NCBI GenBank assembly: GCA_017591395.1 | Contig: WEDG01001075.1 | Coordinates: 62,001 to 126,000, forward strand | Reading direction: 5' to 3' | Source: Schistocephalus solidus | Lineage: Eukaryota; Platyhelminthes; Cestoda; Diphyllobothriidea; Diphyllobothriidae | DNA: 64,000 nt | Shown here: positions 36,173 through 50,199 of the stretch, one piece after another | Layout of the letters: each line of letters opens with the position of its first letter | How positions within the stretch are numbered: position 1 is the first letter of the stretch | Program-made: the position numbers and the translations under genes | The notes under the pieces: generated by a model | Databases searched by the model: none | What the model saw: the letters and a program-made list of their open reading frames with translations, nothing else | Told to the model about the DNA's origin: nothing

Positions 36173-39100
36173 CGATAGGAATTTGATCTCCCTTATTGTT
36201 AGCTCTGAATACGGCTGTGAACGAAGTCGTTGAGCAGAAGGTTTATGAGCAGATTTCAATTGACGGCATCAAATATCTTTCTGTGGATCCTCTGTTCACA
36301 GAATTTGACTGTAGTCTTCTCATGGGCGTTAACCTTCCTTCTAATTTCTAATTTTTGTGTTGCTTTCGTGATAATATCTTACCAAATACGAAGACCTGTT
36401 CCACCAATTATATATAACAAACGACTGCAGGCTGCTTTTCCGCCACCACCGGCGCATATGATACTTCCTATACGAATGAAAACGGCATTCAATTCGCTTT
36501 CTTTTAACAAAAAGCTGCGTCGTTATTTGCAAGTGAAAACCAAATTTATATTTTTGACATAAGTTCAAATAGGTTGAATTATATAAATTCCCGCTGTTAA
36601 TAAGGCAAATGGTATGTTAGCTTATTTTAACTGCCAACACAACTAAAACCCGTTATTCTTCCAGTATATGTGCAACTTCGCATGACTTTACATTTGTCCT
36701 TGCCATAAGTATATCGTTCTTTCCTCTACAAAATAGTCTTTAGTCAAGAAACGCTTGTTGTTGATGTTTTTTCATATGCTGTTATATAAGAAATAATAAC
36801 ATAGCTATTAACATACACAAATTTGTTCTTCTGTCTGCAGATTTCAATTAATATATCATATTCCAAAATTTTTTTAAGAGTAATTGAGCAATGTTCCTAA
36901 TAATTCAGTCGTAAATTTGAAGGCTGATTATGATTATTGCGTTTGTAGAAGAACTAAAATTTTCCTGTCTGGCGAAAGCGGATACTAATTAGGCAAAGTC
37001 AAATCTCCGTGGTCAAAATGATTTTACACCAGACCTTCAGGAACTGCATCAATGCGTGCTCATTCGTAAAGAGACCCAATCGAAAACGAACGTTTGCATA
37101 AGTCTTACGACTGAAAAATTGCTTATCTATGAATTTGAGTGGAAACGCGGGCCTTATACCTTTACTTTAACAAGGGTTTAATTTAATAAAAAGTGAATGA
37201 AAAAACGCCGCGTTTAAACAGGTCCACTTTTTTAATCTTTAGAAAATGTTCCTATCATGTAAAGTCATGTTGATGCAGTTCTCACTCAGGAATAAGGTCG
37301 GACTAAGTGAACCTATTAATTAGGCATGAGTTTTTAAAAGCGAAATAGCAATAAGGTTAAGTGCTTTAATATCAAATGATGCTGTTAGCAGCATAGAAGA
37401 TCTCGTTTTGCCTGGAGAAACGTTGTAATTGTCTACATACTATCGCATTTAACCCTTGAGGCAAATACAATGCTTAAGGGATACCCTGAGGCCGACGTAT
37501 AGTCTAGCTTGACAATCAGCCATGCTGTGTGCGCTCATATAAATTATCCTAAAGGTCAGGTACAAAAAATGGACTTGTGCGTCATGGTTTACACTTCAAG
37601 ATGCACAGTAATGCAGAGAATACAAGGCATGTTTTGTCATGAACAACGCTGAATTAAAAAGATAATTAGACTTTTGAAAACACAGATGCGTATGGGTGAA
37701 AAGGCACATCATGCTCAAATAAAAACCTAATGGTATATATGCTCCAAATGCAACAGCTTACAGATAGTTTACTTGTCATTTTACATATTCACTAAGGCAG
37801 CATGTAGTTATGTTGTAAAATTGACAGTATTTTCTTCTCAAACTCGTAGGAAATAAATCTATTACTCTGGATATGTTCGCAAAATGTATCCGGCGGTTAG
37901 AATGAAGACAAATCGCTTTTCCAAAAAAATATTTTTGAAGTTTAAAGTATTTTGAACGTTAGAAAAAGTGAAGAGCTCTCACGAATTTTCGTCTGATATA
38001 TATAATATGGCAAGGATAGGAAAGGAAATAGATAGTTTGTATTAATTGCATCAAGGGTACGTGAGATTCATTTGTTTTTCAAAGTTGATAGGTCTCCAAA
38101 TAGTGACGGTAGCAATTCAAAATGCAAGACTTGCTCTCTAATTCATTAATCAATTGGGTGAGATAGTGTCATTCGCAAGGTTATTTAAGAAGCCTGCGGT
38201 GATATAAATAAGTAAAAATAAAATCGGTCATCTGAGGTCTGTTTCCATTTCGATAGTTTATTTAGAAATGGCTCATTTGCAGATTTATCAGATGATTCAA
38301 TGTTTGCTTTATCTAATGGGGCCTTTCTTGCTTGTAAAAAGGCCACAACGTTTACGTAGCAATTAATTATAATTTTATATTTCACCTTCGCTTACAGATG
38401 CTCAAAAGATTAATAATCACATAAAACGGTCGATTTTATGTGGCAAACTATTCTTTGGTAATACATGTCACCAAAAAGCATAATATATATTGACATAGTC
38501 AACTTATATAACTAGATATTGTGCTTTAAAATATTTATGCTTAAAATACACAAGTTTGTTTTAATGCACATTTCGCAAATAATGGCTCAATGAAATGCTG
38601 TCACTTGAATAAACTGTTGATGCATTATTTTAATAAAGGACGTAGCAGAAATGCCGAATGTGTCTTTGTACTATTTTAAGCCAGGGGTATTTGTTATATA
38701 ATTGGAACTGAATCAGAAAGATCAATAAATGAAATTGGTATTTATCGGAAACTAAAGAATACAGAAAACAATGTTTATGTGTGAATAAATTTTGAAAAAT
38801 TAAAACGGTACCAAAATGTGCCCTACCAATCATTTTCCTAAATTCGCAGCTTGGCTTATTTAAAGCAGTACTCCTTAGTAGCCGAAAGTGCGTCACTGGC
38901 ATTTACTCCTTTTTTTACAGTCAATTACGTTTAAACTGTTCAAAACTGGCTCATATTTGCCTTTATGTGCCGTATTTTGCATTCAAAAGTCGATTAATTG
39001 CCCCTCAAAACAGCTGTGTGTGTAATTTATATTGGAAGTAAATCACAAATAAAGCTCAACTTTGTAGCTTTCTTGTCAATAAACTAACATCTACTTATCA

Positions 39101-42100
39101 AAATCGAAGAAAAAGAAAAAAATAATCGCGATCGGATCTGTTTGAACAAAAAAATAATAAAATTCAATTAAAACTTAGTTTAATTGAAATTTTTAAATTC
39201 TCAACAAGCCAAAAAGAGCAGACCTAGAGAGTGATGTATTTTTTTATTCAACATTATCTAAATTTCTTAATATTTATTCTCATCTATAACTGACAATATC
39301 AAAAGAGTTGCGCACCTCCAGAAATACACATTAATGAATTATACCAATGCGAGTTATATTAACGTTTGATCATTTATCACGCAATGTATCTTTTTTGTCC
39401 GCTTTTCTAGCCTATTCAATTGTACACATATTGATTTTTTTTTAAAATTAAGTGAAACTAGTCAACTCAATCCTTTAGGTGTAAGTTATCTTTTTTCAAC
39501 AATAATCATGCCGATGCTTCTCTTATAGCATTTCGAAATAGCTGTCCGGTGCTATACTATGTTTAAAATAATTAATAACATTCCAGCTCGGAAAAAGTTA
39601 TTTTACTGATTTACCCAAAACATCACTTCACTTCTCAGCAGACTGTTAAACCTATCTAAGCAGATAATTACACTTTGCGTTCCAGTTTCAAAAAAACTAC
39701 CGTATATGATCTTAACCCACGCGTTGTTTATAATTTCTTGAATTTTGTTACAGTACATTCATATCACAACTAACCTTTACAATCTGAAATGAAATCCCTG
39801 AAATATTTTGTTGTCGCAAAACTTCCAATCTGAAAGTCTGACAGAGTTTTATAGCCATTCTCAAGACCCTCATGTTTCCATAGGAAACATCTTAAAAGGT
39901 TTTCTCGTGTAAGAGCCTACAGTTTTATTAATCGTTTGTAAGAGGACCTTTTTTTAAACAGGCATTAGCAGCAGAGTAAAAACTCAATGCAAACATTATC
40001 CCAGATCAGTAACCGCTGCCAGTCGGTTAAGTAGGAAAATCTTTCAGCGTTGGATAACATTTGACAACCAAAAGTTTTTTTTTTATTACAGAAAATGCTA
40101 CCGTTGTGGCCTTTTTACATTTATACCAGAGACGATTGTTTCCAACAGACTTTTGCAAGCCTATATACAATAATCCATGATTAACATTCGCATTTTCATT
40201 TCACGTTATTTTTATGTAACCATTATTCAGCCAACGGCCCTGTTTAATGCTGATACAATGTTTCAGCCCCTATACAAACAGTTATTTTTCTATTTATGTT
40301 CCCCAAATTAACGGCCCATTATTGATGTTTCTCGCAATAGGCTTCTAAACGAACGGTTATTTAAGCAATTACCGTCCTACTAGCTGCTTTAAAGGCCCAT
40401 GCGCTCATTCTGTTCACATTTTAAGTACCGGAGACTTTGTAAAATTGCATTGCAAATACGTCCCATAATATCATTAATATTGAAGTAAACTCAATTCCAT
40501 CAATTTTTTGTTTATTCATATTCTGAAACTCACTTTAGCAGTTACCTTTGGCATAAGGACTACTTTTAACGGGGTTTATCTGACACTGAACATATCTTGG
40601 ACATTTCAATTCATGTACAAACATTTTTCGGCTTGTTGTTAAAGTGACTCAAAGCAACTTAGAAATGCGCATTATCTGGTTACCATTTGGCCAAGCTATA
40701 CTTAATAACAGTTCCTCATGCCTGTCTCTTTCCTAAATTGTTTCCCTTTTCACAAGTTATTTTGATTTCCGGATCCAATAGATACATCACAGTGGATTGA
40801 GGGCCCAAAAGATGGGGTCAAACATACCTGAGTGGACAAGTATTAAAGCAACCCCACCTTTCAAGATGGCCAACTGTTTTAATATTACGTGAAAGTTAAT
40901 TATTTTACGTTTGCTGAATGCTTAAACGTTTTCTCATATCCGAACTTCTATTCAACACGTCTTCATTCAATTTTTTTACTTTTGTTGTATTTTGAATACT
41001 TTGGGATTAAGGCCTGACAGAAATTTATTGCCCTTGCCTTAATTCCCAAACGCTGAACGAAAATCCTCTGATAATTAGAATGACGCAAAAGCGTGAAGGA
41101 AGATTGCATTGTACTTATAAGGTTTTTCGTCCTAGCAAGTATTTCATTGGCCAACATTCTGTTCCTGGAATTCACTAGAGGCAGTAAACGGCAGGCAAGC
41201 GAAATTCACTGGCTCATATTTTGTTAAAACTTATCCCTCCTGAACACAAACATATTTCTTTATTAATCCTGAGTCTGAATTTTTGCAAAGATCTAGTTAC
41301 AATAAAATGAATACCTAACTCGTTGTTCCGATTTCTTTAATGATTGTGGTTTCCATAATCATCATAGCTATCCGGGAATGTATATTGTGTTTTCTTTTAG
41401 ATAAATATGAAACATTACAAGGTTCCACTTTACACCAAATTCGGTTCGTTTCAAGAACGTAACCACAGATCACCTGAAGAATGTCATCTTAGTTTGCTTG
41501 CCAATTATATTTCTGCGTGTTGCGCACTCAAAAGCAAGCAAATCTTCTAACCTTGCTGCACAATTCAGCCATTTATCCAGTGACTTTAGATGCATGCATT
41601 TACCCGCTTGTCATTTGCAGTTCAGTTATTTAGCTGCAAATGGTGTTTTTTTTAACAAAGTTATTATCTGCTCTGATAAGCTGTATATGAGTCCTGTAAC
41701 TCTGTTTCACGTAGCAGTATAGAACATTTTTCAACGATTGCATGTTTTCTAATAAAATTCTAAATGACAGTGCCTATTCATTTGTATATCACCCATCGTT
41801 TTGAACTAATTCAGCAGACGTCGGTGTAGTATAAACAATATGGCCGACCTAATATCAGCTTTAAATCGATCGTTTCCATTAAAATGTGCACCAATTAAGG
41901 TGTTCAACAAAACAAAAATACCCAAATACTGAGTTACGTAAGGATCCTTTATTTGTTAATAGTTTATGTCATTTATAACACTGGCAGGAGAGAAAAAAGA
42001 TATGATATATGAAATATTGGAATTTTTATTTCCAAATCAAACAGTTCTATAGTATATGCAATAACTAAATGCTGCATCGCCATGGAATTTTGATATTTTT

Positions 42101-45100
42101 AGAAGGACATTGCAGTGCTGCCTTTCAAAATATTATTATTGCTGTCTATGAAGTTCTCAGATGATGGTTTCCTATGAGAAACTGACACGTCATGTTGATT
42201 GCATTCTTCTTCTGGCGATCATAACTTTTCCAACTGCACTGCATTCTGAAAATTGCTCTGTTTTGTAGGCCTTATATTTGTCATATATCTAGACTGCGAT
42301 CATTGAGTCATGTTTTATTATTATTTTACCTTTACGAATGTTTGGAAATTTTATAATATCCTTTTAGAATCCACAGGTCTCATTTTACGAAATCGGTTCA
42401 AGTTAAAAAGAGGAATGCATCACCATAAAGAGTGGAAAATTGCAATAAAGGTCATAACAAATCAACATGCGAATTAAAGCAGTATAATGTGATTTAACTC
42501 TAGTAAAATTTTATGCTGTGAATATGTTACTCTGCAATAATAAACACAAATAAAATTCATACTTTCATCAAAACAAATATCTGTTCATAAACATACGTAG
42601 TCCTAAATATTCAAAACTTTTGTAAAAAAATCTCCTGTATTCTATGTCGGTTTTCGCGTAATTTTGCTTTGAACAAGCAAAATTGCCAGGCTGAAGGGAG
42701 CTTTTAGGTTTTTATTCCATCAAATGACATAAAAATTTGCAAAACGTGCGATCAAATCACAAACTTCGACATTTCCTTCGCAAGCAAATAGCAGGCTCTA
42801 TTGGCGCAATCGTGAATTAAGCATTAACAAATAATAATTTGGTTTCATCAACCCTACTGACATTCTTTATCCTTAACCGTAGCTTTACGCGAGGAGGACA
42901 TCAAACTGTTTTGAGCCAACATGCTTGTATTAGCTTTTTTGGTTGTCACCATGTCTAAAACAGGGGAAGTGTTGGTTAGCTTAGGATAGATCAGCTATCC
43001 GGAAGGGGCTTGTAAGTGGCATAATTCCAAAATCTGCCATTTCAATTTAGATGACGATGTGCACTTTTTATCCTTTGTACGAGATGCAGACGCAGTTGCT
43101 GAAACTTTAATTTACCATCTGGTACATTTACTTGTAAAATCAGACGAATCTGTAAAGTTTGACATTTGAAGTAATAAAAAAAGTCTTCGCCAACCATCTA
43201 ATTAGAATCCAGCCGGTAAGGGACTAAATTGAGCACGGTAGCCTACGTAGCATATTTATCGCGCATGCTACAGGAAATATAATTAACATTCACTAAAATG
43301 CCTATTTGGACGGAAACCACTTTTCATTACCTGTTTCTCTTGTTCAAAAGATGTGCCATTGGCAGAATACTTTGTCAGTTTGGTCATGAAAACCCGTAAC
43401 GCATGTCTAATTCCTTCTGACGAAAAATAATAACAGAGGCACTTATTTGAGCCGACAATTTTGGTTAACAGTTTCAGTTTAGTTAATCAAAACCTAAAAT
43501 GTCCCTTGTCATACTATAGAACAAATTTATTAAATTACTGAAATACTGTTCCAGTCATAGTCTCCTTCTTTGTTACTTCACCCTGAAACTCACCTTTTCA
43601 CTTCTATTGACCTACAACTACTTGCCGGTATTGCGAAGGTGGGGAATTGACATGCTTATATCCGTGTTTTGTCACAAGCCGTAGTCAGCGCTTCCAAATA
43701 TGTCAACTGTAACAATATTTTCTTTTTTGCCAAATCTACATAATTGACGTGACAACTACGGATTTTTAATGAACAATATTCGGAGAATACGTTTCATAAA
43801 CATATCTATTTCTGGCTAAGTAGCTTTCCATATCTACTATTTTTCGTGTTTTGTTTTGCAATGTACGCTCAGTGGAAAGCTTTTGTTCGATCTATAAGTC
43901 TAAGAAATGAAAAAGGCTATTTTGGTCGTAACCCTATCCTAAGTTACTTCAGCTGAACAGCAACCAGAGCATTTGCGGAATGAAATGCTGAATTTGCTGC
44001 ATCTGCTGTCACCGGCTCCAGTGTGTTCAATTACACAGGGCGTAGGAAACATATACAACATGGTGAATTATTGACAAAGGTTTAACAGACCTTAACTTTT
44101 CTCAGTTTGCTGAGGCACAATAAACTATTGGTATAAATCAGCATTATGACAATCAGGCCATATTCGTCAGGAAAAACCTACCCGGTATTATTTCATGAAA
44201 TGTTCATTTCCGTAATAAATGCCACCCATGTGTCAAGACATTTATGCTTATGTATATTAATCCTGTGCTGCCTTATTTTTGTTTTGCAGGCTCCTCAGGT
44301 CACAAACATTTGTGTAAAATACGGGTTTCATACTGATCTTAGTCGCTGGAAATTCCGACTTCCATATTTATTCCCAATTTCTGACATCCGTTATTGCTTA
44401 ACAAACTATAATTAAACCTCTTCTTAAAACCCGCTGTCATTGTGGTAATTTTTGCTAGTAAAAGGGGTCTCTGTATGAAAAATGAATGAATGCAGAAGAA
44501 AATATAACGCAAAAATTAATGAGTTGTTTACTGTTCCACTCTTAAAATCAACTTCTTCATCAACGTATTCTCATTCACCTTCTTCACATTATTGCATCGA
44601 TGACAGTATTTGCATTGCTGGTTCTGTAGGGATTTATGCAGTTACTATAAATTATGTTTTGCATGCAGTACTTCAGTGCAGTCTACATTTACTGGTGCTC
44701 AGTTCAAACACCTTTGAACTGTCAATGTGTTCGATGTTTCTACGCACAGAAAGCATATTGTATTACACAAATTGCGGACAAGGTTTTAAGGTGTTTGTTT
44801 CATGTTTTATGTTTGCTGAGTAAGAAGTAACGCTGTAGCAGTCACTTTCGAAAAAGAAATATAAAATGGCCATAGCTAGCTTGTGAAATCATTTGGTTCC
44901 GTCGGTTGTCTGTGGTTATTTGATTTGTTGTTATGTGTGCTTGAAACAATGTTTTAAATATGTTGATAGTTTACTTTCCTGAACATGTCTCAAAAAATTA
45001 TGATAGCACAAAATTTGTTCTTGTCAAATATTTCTTTATATTTTCACTGCGCTGAGCTCAATAACGGTTGTGCATTATTTTGTTTACTGGAAAGTCCATG

Positions 45101-45377
45101 AAACACTGAATAAAGTCATTTTGAACTTCGAATGTTTCGTAGCTTGAATGTTATCGTAAACCAGTCGTATACATTAAGGTTAAATTAGAAGCTGTCAACA
45201 CATTTTAACTGAGAGATTAATAAGTGCAGTTGGCAACACGAATAAGCAATTCAGATCGTCAATACTTACGCAAAATAATGGATTCAGTGTTAACCAATTT
45301 AAGGTTAACTGATTTTACTTCCATAAAATTAAGTTTTTTTAATATTAACAATCGCGATCGAAGAATTAAAACTAGAC
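36173..45377. other. long AT-rich stretch, no supported gene
   Basis: About 9.2 kb without a recognised gene, RNA or repeat. The ORF at 36230-36562 begins just downstream of LINE copy 3, has a hydrophobic N-terminal half and no known domain. 44146-44415 contains an acceptor-like TTTTGTTTTGCAG at 44277-44289, but no partner exon was found. Long AT runs are common. Confidence 0.5.
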
Positions 45378-45596
45378 TTACACAATACTGTTGGTTAAGT
45401 AAAAATGTGTCACATTTATTACTAGCGTTATGCCGGTAAAAAGGTAAAATTCATCCACAAATTTATTTGAGAAATTATATTTGCCTTTTGCGTTAAATGC
45501 TAAGTTAGGTTCAACTAACCGGTTTTTAGTTTCCTTCCATAACGTAAAAAGCAAAAAAGCAATTAACAATAGTAAAACAATCGAACGGAAAACCAT
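45378..45596 (-). CDS. possible first exon or small ORF with signal peptide/anchor
   Basis: This 72-codon ORF starts with a true ATG (minus strand, 45596) and opens with VFRSIVLLLLIAFLLFTLW, a good signal peptide or membrane anchor. A polar stretch follows (KETKNRLVEPNLAFNAKGKY). The stop TAA overlaps a GTAAGTC donor-like sequence on the minus strand (45381-45375), so the coding sequence could continue in another exon. No homologue is recognised. Short AT-rich ORFs rich in Leu and Phe can arise by chance. Confidence 0.2.
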   Translation of the reverse strand: MVFRSIVLLLLIAFLLFTLWKETKNRLVEPNLAFNAKGKYNFSNKFVDEFYLFTGITLVINVTHFYLTNSIV

Positions 45597-48023
45597 TACG
45601 AATTCATTATTTCTTTCTCTTTGTTGGATAGTATTGTAAGGAAAGAAGTGAACATTATTCTTTATGCAAATGAATCTTCCGTTATGAGAACTTGATCATT
45701 GACATTGCTGCATAGTGACACTGGAAGAAAAAATCGTTATTTCAAAAACATTTGTTAAATTAAGTTAGTAGTGTTCATTGCAGTCGATCATTCGATTTGA
45801 TTCGATGATCTTAATTGACGATATTTGATACAACCAGGGTCCACAGTTTGGCATGATTAATATCTCAATTCGAAGGATTGGACTTATTGCTGAAGCACCC
45901 AAGGATGATTCCTTGTCAAAATCTAGTTTTTTCACAATATTCGCATACATGGGGTACGATAGAGTTCACAAGTGCAAAAAAACTTTAAAGGCCAATGAAT
46001 CACCTAGGTCTCAAACGGAAAATTGGATGAATGGATGCTGTTAGAAGAACAAAATATACTAACTATTAAAATGATAACCGATAACTTATATTTATTTTTA
46101 TAAAATACAGAAATTTGGCTCCGACTCCAGAAATAACAACTTTTTTTGCCATTTTTGAAGATTTCATATAGAATAGGATTTGTAAGTCCTGATTTCATAA
46201 AATATGAGAGCATTTGATTTCGACATCTTGGCTATATAAATCGCTTATTACTGACCATTAAGCAAATTAATTGCCAACATTTTCCTAATGTAATTGCCAT
46301 TGAAACCTAAATTTTTTACCTCAAATATCTCTTCTTATTTCATTGGTTCGTCTAATCTTTAATATATTGAACCCAGAAATCAATCTTTTTCTAGACAATC
46401 AGTGCAAGCATTCACGATGTATTATTAACCAACAAATTTAGAAACAAACCAATATGTATTACACACAAACGGTACGATTTTGCGAATGCGACAATAGCGT
46501 TTACGTCAAATTCTTTCAGCCTAAAATTTTATTGATTGTTTGGAGAAGAAATGAACATTTCTGGTGTAATTTGTTTCAATAAAATTAAGATATGATACCC
46601 TGAAAACCCTTTAATAAGGCCAATATGTCAGGCGTTGGATCAAAGCATTTTCTGGCAGACAGTAACAAGGTGAAGGCAATATATGATTCAATATATATGA
46701 AAAATCGCCCAGTTGTTTAGGATTTTTGAAATTTAAACAGAAATATATAAAACAATTTAGAAAAATTTACGTAGATAATAAATTTCCCAAAGAATCGATG
46801 GCCACTTTTACAAGAGTATAATATATATATCTCTCTTTATTCGTTTTAGCCTCTCACATATTCTTCTGAAGATTTCAAATTAAAAAAAGGATGTATTATT
46901 GTCAATTTTAAGCGCCTTCTCATCGAATGGAAATATTGATCTTCTGCGGTCAGATAAATAAATAAGAGTTTCATTGACGCCCAAAAATACTCTTTGGGGA
47001 TTTAAAGGCATCCATTCGAAGATAAAAGAATGAATTGGAACAGGCTGGCTATAAGTATACCGGAGGAACATATTCTATTAAGTAAATCTCTACAAAAAAC
47101 AAAAAAATAAATCTTTTTTCGTAAGGTGATATTTAAAAAATGTTGGACGATATCCTTAAAAACTCATGAGAAGTCGCATTTGAAGGAGTGCGTTTATAAA
47201 TTGAATTATTATATTGATGAATTTAATACCTGTGTAAGAACGTATAGCAGTATAATTTACTAAGACATTTTCAATCTTTAAATAATTCTCGCCAAAGTTT
47301 GACAATGAATAAAGTTCAGAACATTATCTTTGATTATGAATGCAAACAAACAGAAGTTGCATTCAGGCCGCAAATGCCTGTCATGTTCAGAGTCAGTAGT
47401 GTCGATCAACTCGAAAATATTTTTAAGAAACGCGGTTGATGTTTGAAGAACGACTGATTTAGGTGATTCCCTTCGTTTAAACTTTTTGAAAGGATATGGG
47501 AATTTTTCTTATGAAATTTCGATCGAAATTTAAAAATACGATTTCGACGTAAACAAATAACTTAAACAAGATTGGTTATCCTGCAACCTTTTCCCGGAGA
47601 CTTTCAATAACATTTAAATGTCCATTTTTAAACCAGCATTTGTCCGACAACCTGCAAAAATTTGGTTTTAAAATATAACTTCTTGCTAATGATTACATTT
47701 TATTATTCGTTTCCGGTGCTCATAAATATTTTAATATATGAAAATGAACAAAATGATCAAATCTTTTTGTTGTACATATTTAATAACATGTGACATCTTT
47801 ACCAAATTTATAGTTGAACATGTGTATGTTTCAGGTTTGAAAAAATATCATTGAGATTTTTTAAAAACGTAAAATGTTCCATACTAACACATTATATGTG
47901 TCAAATAAAAAAAGGTTGCCAATATATATTACAACATAATTTAGGTGTATTGCTTTGACTAAGTTATGCTCAATAACTTCCTGGAAAAAGCGGATATAAA
48001 TGTTTGAATTTGATAAACACGAC
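45597..48023. other. AT-rich stretch, no supported gene
   Basis: No recognised feature; only short chance ORFs. Confidence 0.5.
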
Positions 48024-48846
48024 ATGACAGTTCGACCATCGATTTCGGGGAGGTCCACATGTATGCTCCGCACCAGATGGTGCAGGGACGGTGACTTATG
48101 CGTGAATTAGATTTAAGTGATAGTAGCCTTGCGTTGCAGCTACCACACTGTCTCCTCCCCCCCCCTACCTGAGCACGGTGTCAAGACAGAGTCAAGAAGA
48201 CCTGAGATGGGAGAGAGCGCAGGGGGTTGGCGCGGCCGAATCCGCCCCTGGGTGTACCACCACACCTAACTGGGATCCCACGGAGTAGGAGTGCCATAAA
48301 GGCCTCATTATGAAGAAGCCATTGCAGCCTGACTCTCAGTCCGCCAGTCAGCCACTCCACACAACACACATATTGGGCTGACCACGTGGTCCAAGTTACC
48401 CCTTCAGTTGGCAACCTTCCAAGCCACGGCTTTTAGCGCATCGTGATAGTTTCAAGCGTGTCAGATTATTTATAGTGAGGAAAATGCTCTGAGCTTTTGA
48501 CCTCACTCTCTCCCCCACTTCCACAATCAGACCACTGTCCGAGCTAGTCAGTTGTCTGACGTGCAAGTGGGCGCATTGGCCGACGTGTCGGCGTACCCGT
48601 CTTCGTGCGCCACAGCACGACCTGGCCCCCATAACGCACACACCAGGATTCACTTAATCAGTGGATTTGGAGGAGCCATCGCCGTTTGATTCACAGTCGG
48701 CTGGTCAGTCACTCGACACACACAACACATTTACTGGGCCTACGGCGTGGTCTGGTGTAAGCGTCAGATTGGCAGCCTTCCAAGCCACGGTTTCTAGGAC
48801 ACCGTCATTTTATCAGGCACATTATGATGATTGTGAGGGTTTTGTC

Positions 48847-48855
48847 TATGTATTA
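48847..48855. repeat. target-site duplication, left copy
   Basis: TATGTATTA here is repeated exactly at 49396-49404 and brackets the nested LINE 3'-end insertion. LINE copy 1 at 26.3-26.4 kb shows the uninterrupted site (ATGTATTGGTG), which confirms that the insert is extra. Confidence 0.85.
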
Positions 48856-49395
48856 TCCTATATCAGACAACTGACCGGCACGAACAGTGGTTTGACTGTG
48901 GGGTTGGGGGAGAGAGTAAGGTCAACAGCTCAGCGCATTCTCCTCCCTATGAACAAGCTGACATGCTTGAAACTATCACGGTGCGCTAAACGCCGTGGCT
49001 TGGAAGGTTGCCAACTGACGGGATAACTTGAACTGCGTGGTCAGCCCAATGTGTTTTTTGTGCGGAGTGGCTGACTGGCGGACTATGTAAAAGGCTGCAA
49101 TTGCTCCTTCTTAATGTGGCCTTTATGGTGTTCCCACTCCATGGGATTCAAGCCAGGTGTGGTTGTACGCCCAGGGGCGGCTTTGGTCGTACCAGCCACC
49201 TGCGTCCTCTCCCGCCTGCTGTCTTCTTGACTCTGTCATGACACTGGGTTCAGGTGGGGGAGGAGGAGAGAGTGCGGTATCTTTAGCGCAAGGCTTCTAT
49301 CGCTTAAAACTTATTCACGCGCAAGTCACCGTCCCTGCACCACCTGATGTGGAGCACACGGTGGATCTCGTCGAAATCGACGGTCGAACTGTCAT
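48856..49395 (+). mobile_element. LINE copy 5: 540-bp 3'-end-only insertion nested in copy 4
   Basis: It starts TCCTAT then ATCAGACAACTGACCGG, runs through the distal 3' UTR module and ends GGTCGAACTGTCAT. It lies opposite in orientation to its host and is flanked by a perfect 9-bp TATGTATTA duplication. There is no tail. The six leading bases (TCCTAT) do not match copy 2 and may be untemplated or filler. It is younger than copy 4, into which it inserted. Open frames such as 49157-49405 are shared with other copies because of repeat homology. Confidence 0.9.
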
Positions 49396-49404
49396 TATGT
49401 ATTA
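49396..49404. repeat. target-site duplication, right copy
   Basis: TATGTATTA is identical to 48847-48855. The host LINE 3' UTR resumes immediately after it with GTGTAGATGGCGTGC. Confidence 0.85.
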
Positions 49405-49445
49405 GTGTAGATGGCGTGCACTGATTTGGCTTAGCCCCCGGTGGT

Positions 49446-49990
49446 TTACTGCAGGTTGTCGTGGAAGCGCATGTGTCCTAACAGGCCCATGCGGTGTGTA
49501 AATGCACGAAAGCAGTGAGGGCAGTGGAGGCTGGCGTGGCGACTGTATTTCGTAGCCCAAGGCACTGGTTCACCAGCCTCCGTGCGATGGATTCGCAGGT
49601 GACCGACCAGGCCGATGCGTGCGTTGAAGTTGCGGGCGCATTGTGGGTAGGAGAAATCGGTAGAGGCTGAGGAGATGTCATTCATGGTAGTGGGGTGGCA
49701 GTGGCTGTACGAATGGCAGGAGCAGAGGGTGTGGATAATGTATCGGTGTTGTCGACGTTGCAGTGAATTCCGCTGTCATGGATGCGCATAGGACCGAAGA
49801 GGCCCATGCGATGAGTGAATGCACGAGGACAGTGAGGACAGTGGAGGCGATGATCTCTGCTCTGTGTCGGTGATTTAGACACTGGTTCACCAGTCTCTGT
49901 ACGATGTATTCGCAAGTGACCGACCAGGCCGATGCGGGAGGTAAATGTGCGGTTGCAATGAGGACAGTTTAGGAGAGAGTCCCCATCGCT
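49446..49990 (-). pseudogene. LINE C-terminal C2H2 zinc-finger cluster
   Basis: Four fingers of the pattern C-x2-C-x12-H-x3-H are encoded on the minus strand. CPHCNRTFTSRIGLVGHLRI (about 49975-49910) is intact. CPHCPRAFTHRMGLFGPMRI (about 49850) has its first His changed to Pro. YPQCARNFNARIGLVGHLRI (about 49650) has lost its first Cys. CPHCFRAFTHRMGLLGHMRF (about 49510) is intact. A frameshift near 49682 separates the first pair from the second. The cluster follows the RT and CCHC finger of the same element and presumably served nucleic-acid binding or targeting. It ends at a TAA at 49446. Confidence 0.8.
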
Positions 49991-50199
49991 GATGGTGGTG
50001 GTGGTATTGAAGGCGAAGGTGGTGGTGTTTGCAATGGTGGGGGTAACAGGCTATGAGTAGAGGTATTTGGCCTCTATAATGGTGGGAGTAATTGAATTGA
50101 TGCCAGGAGTGAGGGTGGGGGAGTCTGAAGGAGGGTTTGCAGAATTTGACGAATAAGTTGGAATTGTCGTATTGTTAATGCATTGGATCCAAAGATGTC

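Noticed and set aside
44146..44415. Terminal-exon-like ORF after TTTTGTTTTGCAG
   Set aside because: Only one splice signal was found, with no partner exon and no recognised protein.
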